This document shows, one piece after another, positions 8,155-17,732 of a stretch of 52,690 nt of DNA (the stretch's first letter is position 1; each line of letters begins with the position of its first letter). This DNA comes from Bacteroidales bacterium (GTDB lineage: Bacteria; Bacteroidota; Bacteroidia; Bacteroidales; UBA932). The translations under genes and the position numbers were made by a program. Below the pieces are notes generated by a model. That model was given only the letters and a program-made list of their open reading frames with translations. It did not search any database and was not told where the DNA came from. Location: NCBI GenBank assembly GCA_017554335.1, contig JAFZIO010000061.1, positions 1 to 52,690 on the forward strand. The letters run 5' to 3'.

Positions 8155-10416
8155 TTACTTGACCACGATCTTGATGTTGTCCAGATACCAGCGGTTCTGC
8201 TTCCTGTCGGGGTTGCTGACCTTGGGATCGCCGTTGGCAGGGGAGAGGGAGATACGGGTGTCTGCAGTAGCCCCGCTGATGGTAACGGATGCGTGCTGCC
8301 ACTCAATCTTGCTCTCTCCGTCGACGGTAGACTGGGCGGAGCTGAGTTCATCTCCGCTATAGCTGCCGCCGCCTTCTACTTTAACAGCCAGGGTCATAAG
8401 GTCGGCCTTGTATGCGCCGGTGACCTGCCAGCACCAGTCGAAGGTAAGCTCAATGTTTGCCGTCGAGGTAAGTGCTGCCAGCGGAGGAAGTTTGATACCC
8501 GCGTTGTAGCTGGTCTTGCCGAACTTCAGGTAGTTCTTCTGCAGATAGAGTACCTTGGGATTGTCGTCACCGAGGGAATCCGACCAGCCGCCGTCGCCGG
8601 CAGGGCCCCAGAAGTAAGCGTAGCCCCTGGTTACGGCCTCGGTAAGGAAGCCCTCGCATGCAGCGGACGTGAATACGTTGGGAGCGGTGGTGGAAGGATC
8701 GTTGGTTGCTACTGCATCACCGGCGCCAGCCGCGGTTGCCCAAGGCTCGAGCCACTCGAAGTCGTCTTCAAATACCACGGTTCCGGGCTTGAGGCCGCTG
8801 CCGCTGCCACCGCCGCCTGCAGGAGCGTCGGTCACTTCGAAGACAGGACCTTCGTCCTCACCGTCGTCGCCGTTGTCGGCAATGCGGCAGGTACCGCCGT
8901 TAGGTGCGGCAAGAGGACCCTTGTCGTTGGCCTGTGCATTGGCAACACATCTCATTCTGAACATAGGCTCGCGGCAAGGTGCAGCAAGTGTCCAGACACA
9001 CTCAACAGCTACATTTGAAGTGGGCTCCTTGAAGTTGTACTGGGCGTTGGTGCCGGATTCGGTCTCCGTAGCAACAGGATACTCATCGGCCGGCTTCCAC
9101 TCGTTTCCGTCGAAGTACTCGAGCATCCAGTACCTCTGACCGGTTGCGGAAACACGGGTGAGATACTTAATGTGCAGGTTGGTTCCGGCAGGGTACTCAT
9201 AATTGTCGGTAGCGGAGAACAGCCAGTAGTCGCCGGGCCATGCGCCGGTAACGTAAGGATGTCCGGTACCACCGATGATACGGGAGGCCTTGTTGTTGGT
9301 GTCAATGCCGGTCTTGTCTATCTGCCAGTACTCGATCTTGCCGTTTCCTTCAACATTGGAGGGGACATACAGGCCGCCGGTGCCTTCAGCAGCATCGACC
9401 TTTCCGGCAGTGCCGCCGAAGAAATCCTGGTATGCGGTCATGGTCGTAGCAGTGAAGCGCCACTTGGCATAGAGAAGTTTCTCCGGTCTGGGGACTACTG
9501 CGGGACCGTTGTCCTTCAATTCAGTGGTGAGGATGCCGAACATGTTGGCGCCAAGCAAGCCGCATGAGTAGCCGGTAAGAACCACCTTGTTGCCGTTCAG
9601 CTTGGAGATGCTGAGCTCGGCAGGGCAGTCGACCTGCTTTACGGAATAATCGGTATCATTAACTGTGACGATAAGATTGCCGCCGGATACCACGCCGGAA
9701 GCAGTTACGTACTCTACGGCGCCGGCCTTGTAGTTGGCAATGACCTCGTTGAGCTTGATCGGTTCGGGGTAGGTGCAGCTGCCGGAAGATTTAACCTTGC
9801 ATTCATCCACCTGGCTGACCACAGGAACGCCGTTGGCGGTGCCCTTGAGGCCCTTTAAGCTGACCTTGTCACCGACTTTGACATCGTTGGTGCTCTTGGC
9901 GTAGATGTTTGTGGTACCGTCGGTTATTACGTATCCGGCAGAAGTGACGGCGGCCACGGTGGCCTCGTCAATAATGAATGCTTTGCCGTCGGCAAGGGCG
10001 GCAGCTTTGGACACTGAGACACGCTCTGCGTTGCGGTAGGAGTCACCTTCCTGGGAGACTATGATTATGAGACGGCTGGCAAGGGTGTTGCCGGAGATTA
10101 TGAGCGTGTCCCTGCGGGGCTCGAGCATACCTTGTCCGTCAACGTTCTCGCTGGCCTTTACGGTTACAGGGAGTACGCCGTTTCCGGTGTCGGGGGTTAC
10201 GGTAATCCAATCGGGGGCTGTCGTATGCCAGTCACCGTCGGAATAAACAGTAACAACTTGTTCTGCCGGGTTCTTGGCGGCGAACGTCATAATTGAAACA
10301 TCGCCCAGAACGGCTTTGGCAACGGTCTCCTGAGGTTCCTGCGTACAGGACGCCAGAACCGCGGCGCTTGCTGCAATCAGGGCTGCCGCCTTGAATATGT
10401 TGTTAATTCTTTTCAT
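8155..10416 (-). CDS. BACON-domain surface lipoprotein, last gene of a SusC/SusD operon
   Basis: 753 residues. A lipoprotein signal ends in AAVLASC (Cys ~24). Then comes a BACON-like domain (about 35-125, with DGDWHTTAPDWITVTP and a closing IIIVSQEGD), an OB-fold-like region (about 130-310), and two beta-sandwich regions with jelly-roll character that end in RWYLDNIKIVVK. A Gly-rich linker (GGGGSGSG) separates the last domain. It lies seven bases after SusD, in the place usually held by SusE/SusF-type glycan-binding lipoproteins. A role in holding substrate on the outer surface is likely. The substrate is not evident. Confidence 0.8.
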   Translation of the reverse strand: MKRINNIFKAAALIAASAAVLASCTQEPQETVAKAVLGDVSIMTFAAKNPAEQVVTVYSDGDWHTTAPDWITVTPDTGNGVLPVTVKASENVDGQGMLEPRRDTLIISGNTLASRLIIIVSQEGDSYRNAERVSVSKAAALADGKAFIIDEATVAAVTSAGYVITDGTTNIYAKSTNDVKVGDKVSLKGLKGTANGVPVVSQVDECKVKSSGSCTYPEPIKLNEVIANYKAGAVEYVTASGVVSGGNLIVTVNDTDYSVKQVDCPAELSISKLNGNKVVLTGYSCGLLGANMFGILTTELKDNGPAVVPRPEKLLYAKWRFTATTMTAYQDFFGGTAGKVDAAEGTGGLYVPSNVEGNGKIEYWQIDKTGIDTNNKASRIIGGTGHPYVTGAWPGDYWLFSATDNYEYPAGTNLHIKYLTRVSATGQRYWMLEYFDGNEWKPADEYPVATETESGTNAQYNFKEPTSNVAVECVWTLAAPCREPMFRMRCVANAQANDKGPLAAPNGGTCRIADNGDDGEDEGPVFEVTDAPAGGGGSGSGLKPGTVVFEDDFEWLEPWATAAGAGDAVATNDPSTTAPNVFTSAACEGFLTEAVTRGYAYFWGPAGDGGWSDSLGDDNPKVLYLQKNYLKFGKTSYNAGIKLPPLAALTSTANIELTFDWCWQVTGAYKADLMTLAVKVEGGGSYSGDELSSAQSTVDGESKIEWQHASVTISGATADTRISLSPANGDPKVSNPDRKQNRWYLDNIKIVVK

Positions 10417-10422
10417 GATCTG

Positions 10423-12294
10423 TTACCAGTTAGGGTTCTGTTTGAGATTCTCGTTAAGAAGCAGCTCGTTCTCCGGAATAGGGTAGAAGTAATGCTTGCT
10501 CTCATCGAAAGAGTGGGTAACGGTCTTCAATGCATCGCGTACGCCTGCAGTAGCATATTTGCCGGTGTTGGGGTCCACGAGGTAGAAGATATCCGTCGAA
10601 GGCGATTCGGAGCTGTCGGGGTCGAATATCTTGATAGTAGTGCCCTTTGCGCCGGCATCAGGAGTTCCCACGTAGAAGGTGTACTTGCTGTCGTCGCCAA
10701 ACTCGTAATAACCGGGGCCGGGGATGTACATGCCGTACATGGGCTGGTTGATACAGTAGCCGGCCTTCCAGCGCATGAGGTCGAAGTAGCGGCCGTAGCC
10801 TTCCTGGAAGAGCTCGATGGCACGCTCCCTGCGGATTTCCAGAATAACGCCCTTGTTGGATCCGGTTACATTGGTGAAGCCGGTCTCGGCAGACATCATG
10901 TACGGGTCGGGGTTGGCGTTTGCTGCAGCCATGTCCAGATGGGGCATGCCCACGCGGTCGCGGATCTTGTTGATGGAAATGTCAAGGTCGCCCTGGGTAA
11001 GAGTACCGAGCTCAGCCTTGGCCTCTGCGTAGGTAAGCAGGACCTCGGCGTACCTGTACACCGGCATGTCGTTGAAGCAGTTGTCGGTGGAATAAGGCTT
11101 GGTATCGTACGAAGGGATGTACTTGATGGTCTGATAACCGGTCTGGCAGTATGCGAACTCAGGACCGTCCTTGCTGGTACCGGGCTTCTTCCAGCTGTAG
11201 CCGGGAGTGCGGATGGTCTGGGCAAGACGGGGATCGCGGTCGGCCACTTCCTCGGCGAAAGGCATAACGTTCCAGCCGGGTTTGTCGGTGAAACGGCTGC
11301 CGTCGGCCATAAGGTACATATCGACCATCTTCTTGGTCATGCCGTAGCGGGCGGAAGTCTGGTTGGTGATGTCACGGCCGCAATCGTGCTTGATCTTGAG
11401 ATCGCGGTCGAAGTTCACCGCCAGAATAATTTCATCCGTGTTGGCATTGTCCGAATTGAAGAGCGTCAGATAGTCTTTATTGGTAGCACCGGTGCTGAAG
11501 AGCTTGTAAGCTCCGGAGTCCATCAGATCCTTTGCTGCCTTCTGGGCCAGATCGAGATAGAAGTTGGCGTCATGTGTGCTGCCGTCGGCCGCAGTGTAGG
11601 ACGTCTCGAACGGGGCCGGGGAAACATGGTACTTCCTGAAGGTTCCCTCGAAGAGGCAGAACTGCGCCTTGAGCATCATGGCCGTGTATTTGTTGATCCT
11701 GTATGCCGTCTGGGGTGCCTTGGCTTTGCCGGGCAGGTTCTCTATAGCATAGTCAACATCCTCGATCATGTGCTGGAGTATGGTCTCGCGGCTGTCGCGG
11801 GGGTTGTAGAGGGCCTCGTCGGCGGAGCCGAGCTCGACTTCGTACCATGGCACGTCGCCGAACTTGCGGACCATGTTGGCGTAGAAGTATGCACGCCAGA
11901 ACTTGACCAGAGCGGTATATTCCACGACGGCGTTCTTGTCGTCGCAGTTGTCGATATTGGCAAGAAGGGTGTTCATCTTGCGGAGGTCGCCCCAGGCGCC
12001 GGTTCCGGCACCCCAGCCGCCGCCCGTTGCGGGCACGGTACGGTCGTTTCCGCCGCGGATGAGGTCGGAAGGATTCATCTTCACGAACAGGTCGCTTTCC
12101 CTTGCAAACGGCTCCTTGTCGAGCAGGTTGTTGTAGAAGGAATTCGAGAAGAGCTGAAGGTCTTCCGCCGTCTTGAAGTAAGACTCAGGCGTAAGCTGAG
12201 ACTCGGGTACGAGGGTCAGCAAATCCTCGAAGTTGCAGGAAACCGTCATCAATGATGCGATTGCCAGAAACAATATATGCTTTCTCATACTCAT
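10423..12294 (-). CDS. SusD/RagB family nutrient-binding outer-membrane lipoprotein
   Basis: 623 residues. Lipoprotein signal ending in MTVSC (Cys ~20), followed by the family opening of a short Pro/Thr segment and SYFKTAEDLQLFSNSFYNNL. The C-terminal half has ILEIRRERAIELFQEGYGRYFDLMRW and ends in FYPIPENELLLNENLKQNPNW, both hallmarks of SusD proteins. SusD caps the SusC channel and hands it oligosaccharides or other ligands. It starts five bases after the SusC stop, and the two are one operon. Confidence 0.95.
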   Translation of the reverse strand: MSMRKHILFLAIASLMTVSCNFEDLLTLVPESQLTPESYFKTAEDLQLFSNSFYNNLLDKEPFARESDLFVKMNPSDLIRGGNDRTVPATGGGWGAGTGAWGDLRKMNTLLANIDNCDDKNAVVEYTALVKFWRAYFYANMVRKFGDVPWYEVELGSADEALYNPRDSRETILQHMIEDVDYAIENLPGKAKAPQTAYRINKYTAMMLKAQFCLFEGTFRKYHVSPAPFETSYTAADGSTHDANFYLDLAQKAAKDLMDSGAYKLFSTGATNKDYLTLFNSDNANTDEIILAVNFDRDLKIKHDCGRDITNQTSARYGMTKKMVDMYLMADGSRFTDKPGWNVMPFAEEVADRDPRLAQTIRTPGYSWKKPGTSKDGPEFAYCQTGYQTIKYIPSYDTKPYSTDNCFNDMPVYRYAEVLLTYAEAKAELGTLTQGDLDISINKIRDRVGMPHLDMAAANANPDPYMMSAETGFTNVTGSNKGVILEIRRERAIELFQEGYGRYFDLMRWKAGYCINQPMYGMYIPGPGYYEFGDDSKYTFYVGTPDAGAKGTTIKIFDPDSSESPSTDIFYLVDPNTGKYATAGVRDALKTVTHSFDESKHYFYPIPENELLLNENLKQNPNW

Positions 12295-12299
12295 TTCAA

Positions 12300-15200
12300 T
12301 TATTTATTCTTGGCAGCCCTGCCGCCGAAAGTGATGTCCAGGCCGATCATGAAGGTCTTCTGCCAAGGATAAGAGGTGTTGTTGAGGTCATCCACGGGGT
12401 CGTCGCCACGGTTGAAGCAGCTCTCCGGATCAAGATGTGAGGTGTACTTGGTGATAGGGGACCAGAAAGCGATGTTCTCGCCGGAAGCGTAAATCCTGAT
12501 CTGCTCGAAACCGATCTTGTTGACCAGTCTCTCGGGGAGGGTGTACCCTATGGTCAAGTTCTTGAAGCGCAGGTAACGGATATTCTGGATGTACCTGTCG
12601 TTCACGCGTCCGAGCTCGCCGCCGCCGTTGGAGGCAACGTTGGAACGGGGCCTCGGGAAGTAGGCGTCCTTGTTGTCCTCGGCCCAGCAGTTGTCAAGGA
12701 AGTTCTTGGCAAGGAAGGTAGGATAACCGAGGGAGTAGGGACCCCAGAAATCGAAGTTGTAGCGGGCGGGATACCAGTAGTGGTCGCCTGTTCCTTCGAA
12801 GAATACGCTCACGTCGAAGCCTGCGTAGGAGAAACCGGTGGTAACGCCGTAATGCAGGCGGGGGAGGGAGTTGCCGAGGTAGATCTTGTCGCCGTGGTCG
12901 TCAAGGGTGTTGGCACCGATGCCGATTACGCCGTCCGGTTCGTCGGAGATGACGTTTCCGTTCTCGTCACGGGTGACTTTGCCGCCGAGGTCGGCGTACA
13001 TAAGGTCGCCGGCTTTCCAGCCTCCGTTGAGGTTGGCGTTGCAGTAGGACTGGTCCACCTTGCTGGTATACTCGGCTGCCTCTGCATCGCTGTCGAAGAG
13101 ACCGATTACGTGGAAGCCCCAGATCTCACCGAGTTCCATGCCCTCGTAATAGTTGGAGAGGAGCTTGGTTTTGTTGTTGAATTTGGTGATGTTGGAGCGG
13201 TATTCGCTGAGGGTAGGCTTCACGAAGTATTCGAAGTTCTGCCCGAAGAGCTTGAAGGAATCCCTCCAGCTGAGCGAGAGTTCATAACCCTTGGTGCGCA
13301 GGTCAGCGGCATTCATCTTAGGAGTAGAGGCTCCGTAAACTGAAGGCAGGTCCATACCGTCGGTAAGCATGCCGTCGGTGTCGCGGATGTAGAGCTCTCC
13401 GGTGAATTCCAGCTTGTTGCCGAACATTGCCAGGTCCAGACCGAGGTTGGTCTGCTTGGAGACCTCCCAGGTCTTGTCGGAAGCGACGGGGGCGTCCAGG
13501 TTGGTGTAACGGGCCATCGTATTGTCTCCGAAGTTGAAAGCGCTGAAGGTCTTGAAGTTGACCAGGCGGATGTAGGAGAAGTTGGCCACGTTCTGGTTAC
13601 CCAGAGTACCGTAGGATGCACGGAGCTTGAGGTTGTTCACAACGTGCCTGACGGGGGCGAAGAAAGGCTCCTCGCTGATACGCCAGCCCACGGAAACGGA
13701 AGGGAAGAAGCCCCACTTGTGACCGCTGGCGAAACGGGAAGAACCGTCGTATCGTGCAGAGGTCTCGAAGAGGTAGCGGCCCTTGTAGTCGTAGTTGATA
13801 CGTCCGAAGAAACCGGCGGTCCTCCATGCGGACTGGTTGCCTCCGACTTCCGGGGTACGGGTCTCTGTAGAGATGAGGGCAAGGTCGGAGAGTTCGGTGG
13901 TAATGAGGTCGTAACCCTTGGCCGCCACTCTCTTGTAATGGTAGTCGTCGTAGTTGTAACCGGCCATTACCTTGAGGTTGTGGGCGTCTCCGAAAGTGTT
14001 CTCATAGGTAGCGTAAACGTTCACGGTCTGGCGTACATACTCTTTGACTTCTTCCGTCATGTAGTTGTCGAACGCGCCGCCGTTGTTGTAAACCACGGTT
14101 TCGCCGGGATACTGGGAGTATTCGATCAGGTTGCGCCTGTGGGTGTCGTGGTTGTTGTAGGAGCGGTAGCTGTAGTTAGCCTTGAGGGTGAGGCCCTTGA
14201 AAGGCGTAACGGTCAGTTCCGTGGTGTTGGCGAGGTCGGTTCTCTTCTCTATGTTGAGGTTGCCGCTGGCATATGCCCAGTGACGTCCGTTACATACGCG
14301 GTAGCCGAGGGCGTCCACGAAGTAAAGCCATGTGCCGTCCGGGTTCTTCAGGGGGAAGCAGGCCGGAGCGTGACGGTCGCCGTATGCGAAGGAATCCTGG
14401 ATGTCGGCGAGGCCGGGGAAGTCGTACTGTCCGACGAAGAAGTTGGTGTTGTTGCTGATGCGGGCCCAGTCGTTGATGCGGGCGTCGATCTTTGCACGAA
14501 GGTTGTACTTCTCATAAACGTCGGGGCGGACTTTCACCATACCGTCCTGGCGGTCATACTGGCCGGACAGGTAGTACTTGACAGCCTTGTTGCCGCCGCT
14601 TACGCTGACGCTGTGGTTGGTGGTAGGGTGAACGTCGTTGTAGAGCTCGTGCCACCAGTCGGTGTTGGCGTAGTACTTGTACTTGCCGTCCTTGATCACC
14701 ACCCAGGGGCGGGAAGGATCTTCAGTCTTGTCGTTTACGCGGGCGAGGAGCTCACGCATATCCTCGGCGGTGTAGTTGACGTAATTGGAACCCTTGGTCT
14801 CGTACCAGAACTTGTTGATGGTATAAACGGACCAGTAACCGGTGGTTTCCCACTCGGTGGAAGTCGTAGGCATTTCCACGCCCCAGCGGCCGCTGTAGCG
14901 TACCGTTGCGGCGTTCTTGTCGGCAGCGCCGCTCTTGGTGGTCACGAGGATCACACCGTAGGCGGCACGTGCTCCGTAAACTGCAGCGGAGGATGCATCC
15001 TTGATGACGGAGATTGACTCTACGTCCTGGGGGTTGATGCGGTTGATGCTGCCCTCGATGCCGTCAATGAGCACCAGGGGATCGCCGCCGTTGATGGAGG
15101 TATAGCCTCGGATGTTCAGGGAACCGGTAGATCCCGGGTTGCCGCTGGAAGTGCTGACGTTGAGGCCGGGAACCGATCCCTGCAGCATCGTGGTCAGGTT

Positions 15201-15614
15201 GTGGGCGCTGCGGTTTTCGAGCGCCTTGCTCTCCACTGCCGTGATGGCACCGGTCAGGTTGACCTTTTTCTGTGTGCCGTAACCCACGACAATAGTTTCT
15301 TCCAATACCATGTTGTCTTCAGCCATGGTGACGTTCAGCGTGCTCTGGTTGGCACCGAGCTTGATGCTTTGCGTCAGATAACCAAGACTGGAGAAAACCA
15401 GGGTAACGTCACGTGAGGGAAGTTGGAGGGTCCAGGATCCGTCCTCGTTCGTCATCGTGCCGTTAGTCGTTCCGTCCAGAACCACGGCAACGCCCGGCAC
15501 AGGAAGCCCGGCGTCGTCGAGAACCTTTCCGGAAACCGTCCGGTTCTGTGCGGACAAGCCGAAACTGGTCAGCAGCAGAATAGCCGAGGCGGTGAGAATC
15601 TTGAAAAATCTCAT
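12300..15614 (-). CDS. SusC/RagA family TonB-linked outer-membrane transporter
   Basis: 1104 residues. The signal peptide (1-22) is followed by a carboxypeptidase-regulatory-like domain (VSGKVLDDAGLPVPGVAVVL), a TonB-box region with ETIVVGYGTQKKVNLTGA, and the plug motifs VPGLNVSTSSGNPGS, LNIRGYTSINGGDPLVLIDG and ASSAAVYGARAAYGVILVTT. The remainder is the beta-barrel, ending in GLDITFGG. It imports ligands across the outer membrane with energy from TonB. It follows the metallophosphoesterase lipoprotein gene by 50 bases on the same strand, with no terminator seen between them, so all four genes from 17617 to 8155 may be one transcript. Confidence 0.96.
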   Translation of the reverse strand: MRFFKILTASAILLLTSFGLSAQNRTVSGKVLDDAGLPVPGVAVVLDGTTNGTMTNEDGSWTLQLPSRDVTLVFSSLGYLTQSIKLGANQSTLNVTMAEDNMVLEETIVVGYGTQKKVNLTGAITAVESKALENRSAHNLTTMLQGSVPGLNVSTSSGNPGSTGSLNIRGYTSINGGDPLVLIDGIEGSINRINPQDVESISVIKDASSAAVYGARAAYGVILVTTKSGAADKNAATVRYSGRWGVEMPTTSTEWETTGYWSVYTINKFWYETKGSNYVNYTAEDMRELLARVNDKTEDPSRPWVVIKDGKYKYYANTDWWHELYNDVHPTTNHSVSVSGGNKAVKYYLSGQYDRQDGMVKVRPDVYEKYNLRAKIDARINDWARISNNTNFFVGQYDFPGLADIQDSFAYGDRHAPACFPLKNPDGTWLYFVDALGYRVCNGRHWAYASGNLNIEKRTDLANTTELTVTPFKGLTLKANYSYRSYNNHDTHRRNLIEYSQYPGETVVYNNGGAFDNYMTEEVKEYVRQTVNVYATYENTFGDAHNLKVMAGYNYDDYHYKRVAAKGYDLITTELSDLALISTETRTPEVGGNQSAWRTAGFFGRINYDYKGRYLFETSARYDGSSRFASGHKWGFFPSVSVGWRISEEPFFAPVRHVVNNLKLRASYGTLGNQNVANFSYIRLVNFKTFSAFNFGDNTMARYTNLDAPVASDKTWEVSKQTNLGLDLAMFGNKLEFTGELYIRDTDGMLTDGMDLPSVYGASTPKMNAADLRTKGYELSLSWRDSFKLFGQNFEYFVKPTLSEYRSNITKFNNKTKLLSNYYEGMELGEIWGFHVIGLFDSDAEAAEYTSKVDQSYCNANLNGGWKAGDLMYADLGGKVTRDENGNVISDEPDGVIGIGANTLDDHGDKIYLGNSLPRLHYGVTTGFSYAGFDVSVFFEGTGDHYWYPARYNFDFWGPYSLGYPTFLAKNFLDNCWAEDNKDAYFPRPRSNVASNGGGELGRVNDRYIQNIRYLRFKNLTIGYTLPERLVNKIGFEQIRIYASGENIAFWSPITKYTSHLDPESCFNRGDDPVDDLNNTSYPWQKTFMIGLDITFGGRAAKNK

Positions 15615-15664
15615 AACGCTTTTGGTTAGATTAATAGGTTAAAAAATAATTGTGTGTTAGTATG

Positions 15665-17617
15665 TTAATATTGGTTCTTGTAGTCAGAGAGGTTGAAAGC
15701 CTTGGGCCTGTTCATGGTCTCCGTGTACTTGTTGCCGTTGCGGTCGGTCACTGTGACCGTAACGGTGCTGTTGGGGCTGGACGCCTTGGCGGAGAAGAAA
15801 TGAGGCCACTTGACCGTGCCGAAGCTTACGCCTGAACCGGCTTTGTAACGGGGCGCGGTGTAAGACATGATATGCACCGGGTCGTATGTGTAATCTTTGG
15901 TTACGCTGAGTTCCTTGCCGTTCTCGCTGATGCTTACCGACCAGTTGTCGTCGTAATCCCACACGTTGACCAGTATTGAGTTAGTGGGGTAGGCAGACAT
16001 GGCGGAGGCAAAGGGGGTGAAGTCGCTGTTGTTGCCTCCAGCCTCGGGGGTGACGACTTTCTTGACTTCGTTCATGTCGTATGCGCGGAACTGGTATTTC
16101 TCATCGTGGCCGGCAGCTTGGAAGGAGTACTTGAAATCCTTTCCGTTGAACTGCCAGACGCCGTATCCTCCCGGAGTGCCGTCCTGCGATACGTGGATAC
16201 CTGCAGTAACATGGCCCGTCCACCACCAGCAGGCGCAGATGGCTCCTTCGTTATGCTCGGAGAATTTGTCGTTGTGCTTGCGGTGGAAGAGGTTGTGGGT
16301 ATGGCCGCTTAAGAAGTTTACGTTGTATCCGGACAGGGAAGAAATGAAATCGGCCATGTTGGCTTCTCCGGCCGAATTGGCGCCGCTCATGTATTTGTCG
16401 TTGTAGCTGGCGGCTCCGTTGGGGCGGGATACGGGAGCATGGGATGTGATGAACACGGGGGTGCCTTTGTCTACGAAGGAGAGGTCCTTTGCGAGCCATG
16501 CCATCTGCTCGGCGGTGTAGTCAAGCACATATTTGCTCCGGAGGTCGCTGCCGGCTCCCACTTCGTTGTAGTCAATGTTGTCCAGGACTATGAAGTGGGC
16601 TTTGCCGAGGTTGAAAGAGTAGAAAGTGGGGGCGATGTCGCGGGTGTAGCGGAACGATTTGTTGTAGTCTCCAACCTCGTTCATGTCGTTGTCATGGTTG
16701 CCCATGGTGTGGAAGACAGGCGCATTATGGATGTTGCTGTTCGCGGTCTCCAGATACTGGGGGAAGGTATAGCTGTTGCTGTACCAGTAGAGGTCCCAGG
16801 TCATATCGCCGAGGGTGAGGCAGTAGCTCCTGCCGGCTTTGGTTATGGACGAGTTCAGGGTCTTGGCAAGATCGGCAAACTGGGCCAGGTCGCCGTTGCG
16901 CTTGGCCAGGTGCATGTCTCCCATCACGAAGAGGGTGAACTTGTCGTTGTCAACCTTGGTGAGCTCGAAGTCTTTGCGCTCAGCTACGTTGGCTCCCTGG
17001 GAGAGGGCTGCGTGGAACTGGGGCAGCACTCCCTGGCACGGTACTTCGTAGCCGGAGGGTATGATCACGAATACGTACTGCCACTTTTTCTGGGACTGCA
17101 GCTGATAGATTCCGTTGGCGTCGGTCTTGACAATGTCGTTGCCGTCGGATACCAGCACACCGGGCACGCCGTTGCCGTCGCAGGTCACAATGCCGTAGAT
17201 ACTGGTCCCTGGTTCCGGTTCGATTACAAGGGCCTTCAAGATGGTAAGGTCAGTGGCTCCTATGTAGTAGTTGAGTTTGTCGCGCTGGACGTAGATTTTG
17301 TAATTGCCGCTTACTATGCCGTCCGTCAGGGCGAATTCCAGACTCTTTCCGTCATTGATGGATACAATAGGGCAGATGTAGTCCTGATTGGCGGCAGACC
17401 TCATGATTATCTGGTCGCTGGCTTTAATATTGGTCTTACTGGACAATAAGAAGGTGATATTGGCGCCTTCTTCTATTTCCAGGGCAGATGGTACGGAGAT
17501 GTAGGTTGTGACAATTTTCTCTTCGTTACCGTTCCCATTGTTTTTCTCCTCGCAGGCAATCATTGTGAAGCAAATGACAGCCAGCATGGCGAGTTTAAGC
17601 GAGTGGTTAGTTCTCAT
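15665..17617 (-). CDS. Calcineurin-like metallophosphoesterase lipoprotein heading a SusC/SusD operon
   Basis: About 650 residues from the ATG at 17617. I preferred this start because it gives a clean lipoprotein signal (MRTNHSLKLAMLAVICFTMIAC), whereas an upstream ATG adds 14 residues. Order: an N-terminal beta region, a small carboxypeptidase-regulatory-like domain (GIVTCDGNGVPGVLVSDG), then the metallophosphoesterase core with FVMGDMHLAK, LTLGDMTWD, TMGNHDND, TSHAPV and SGHTHN metal-binding motifs, and a C-terminal beta domain. These are the three parts of the Metallophos_N/core/C architecture common in Bacteroidetes. It is predicted to be anchored in an envelope membrane. A weak promoter (TAAAAGTA at 17646-17653 read on the - strand) precedes it. 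Confidence 0.87.
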   Translation of the reverse strand: MRTNHSLKLAMLAVICFTMIACEEKNNGNGNEEKIVTTYISVPSALEIEEGANITFLLSSKTNIKASDQIIMRSAANQDYICPIVSINDGKSLEFALTDGIVSGNYKIYVQRDKLNYYIGATDLTILKALVIEPEPGTSIYGIVTCDGNGVPGVLVSDGNDIVKTDANGIYQLQSQKKWQYVFVIIPSGYEVPCQGVLPQFHAALSQGANVAERKDFELTKVDNDKFTLFVMGDMHLAKRNGDLAQFADLAKTLNSSITKAGRSYCLTLGDMTWDLYWYSNSYTFPQYLETANSNIHNAPVFHTMGNHDNDMNEVGDYNKSFRYTRDIAPTFYSFNLGKAHFIVLDNIDYNEVGAGSDLRSKYVLDYTAEQMAWLAKDLSFVDKGTPVFITSHAPVSRPNGAASYNDKYMSGANSAGEANMADFISSLSGYNVNFLSGHTHNLFHRKHNDKFSEHNEGAICACWWWTGHVTAGIHVSQDGTPGGYGVWQFNGKDFKYSFQAAGHDEKYQFRAYDMNEVKKVVTPEAGGNNSDFTPFASAMSAYPTNSILVNVWDYDDNWSVSISENGKELSVTKDYTYDPVHIMSYTAPRYKAGSGVSFGTVKWPHFFSAKASSPNSTVTVTVTDRNGNKYTETMNRPKAFNLSDYKNQY

Positions 17618-17701
17618 TCTTAAATAGTCTTTCCAAATAAATATGTAAAAGTAATACATTTTTTTTGCTTACGCAATATTGTTATTGTCGCCGAAATGTG
17701 A

Positions 17702-17709
17702 TATTTTTG
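17702..17709 (+). promoter_or_regulatory. Candidate -7 box for rny
   Basis: TATTTTTG fits TANNTTTG and lies 23 bases before the rny ATG. The -33 region has only a partial TTG. The weak divergent promoter for the phosphoesterase gene is about 50 bases upstream. Confidence 0.45.
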
Positions 17710-17732
17710 TAGGATATTAAACCTAAATATAT

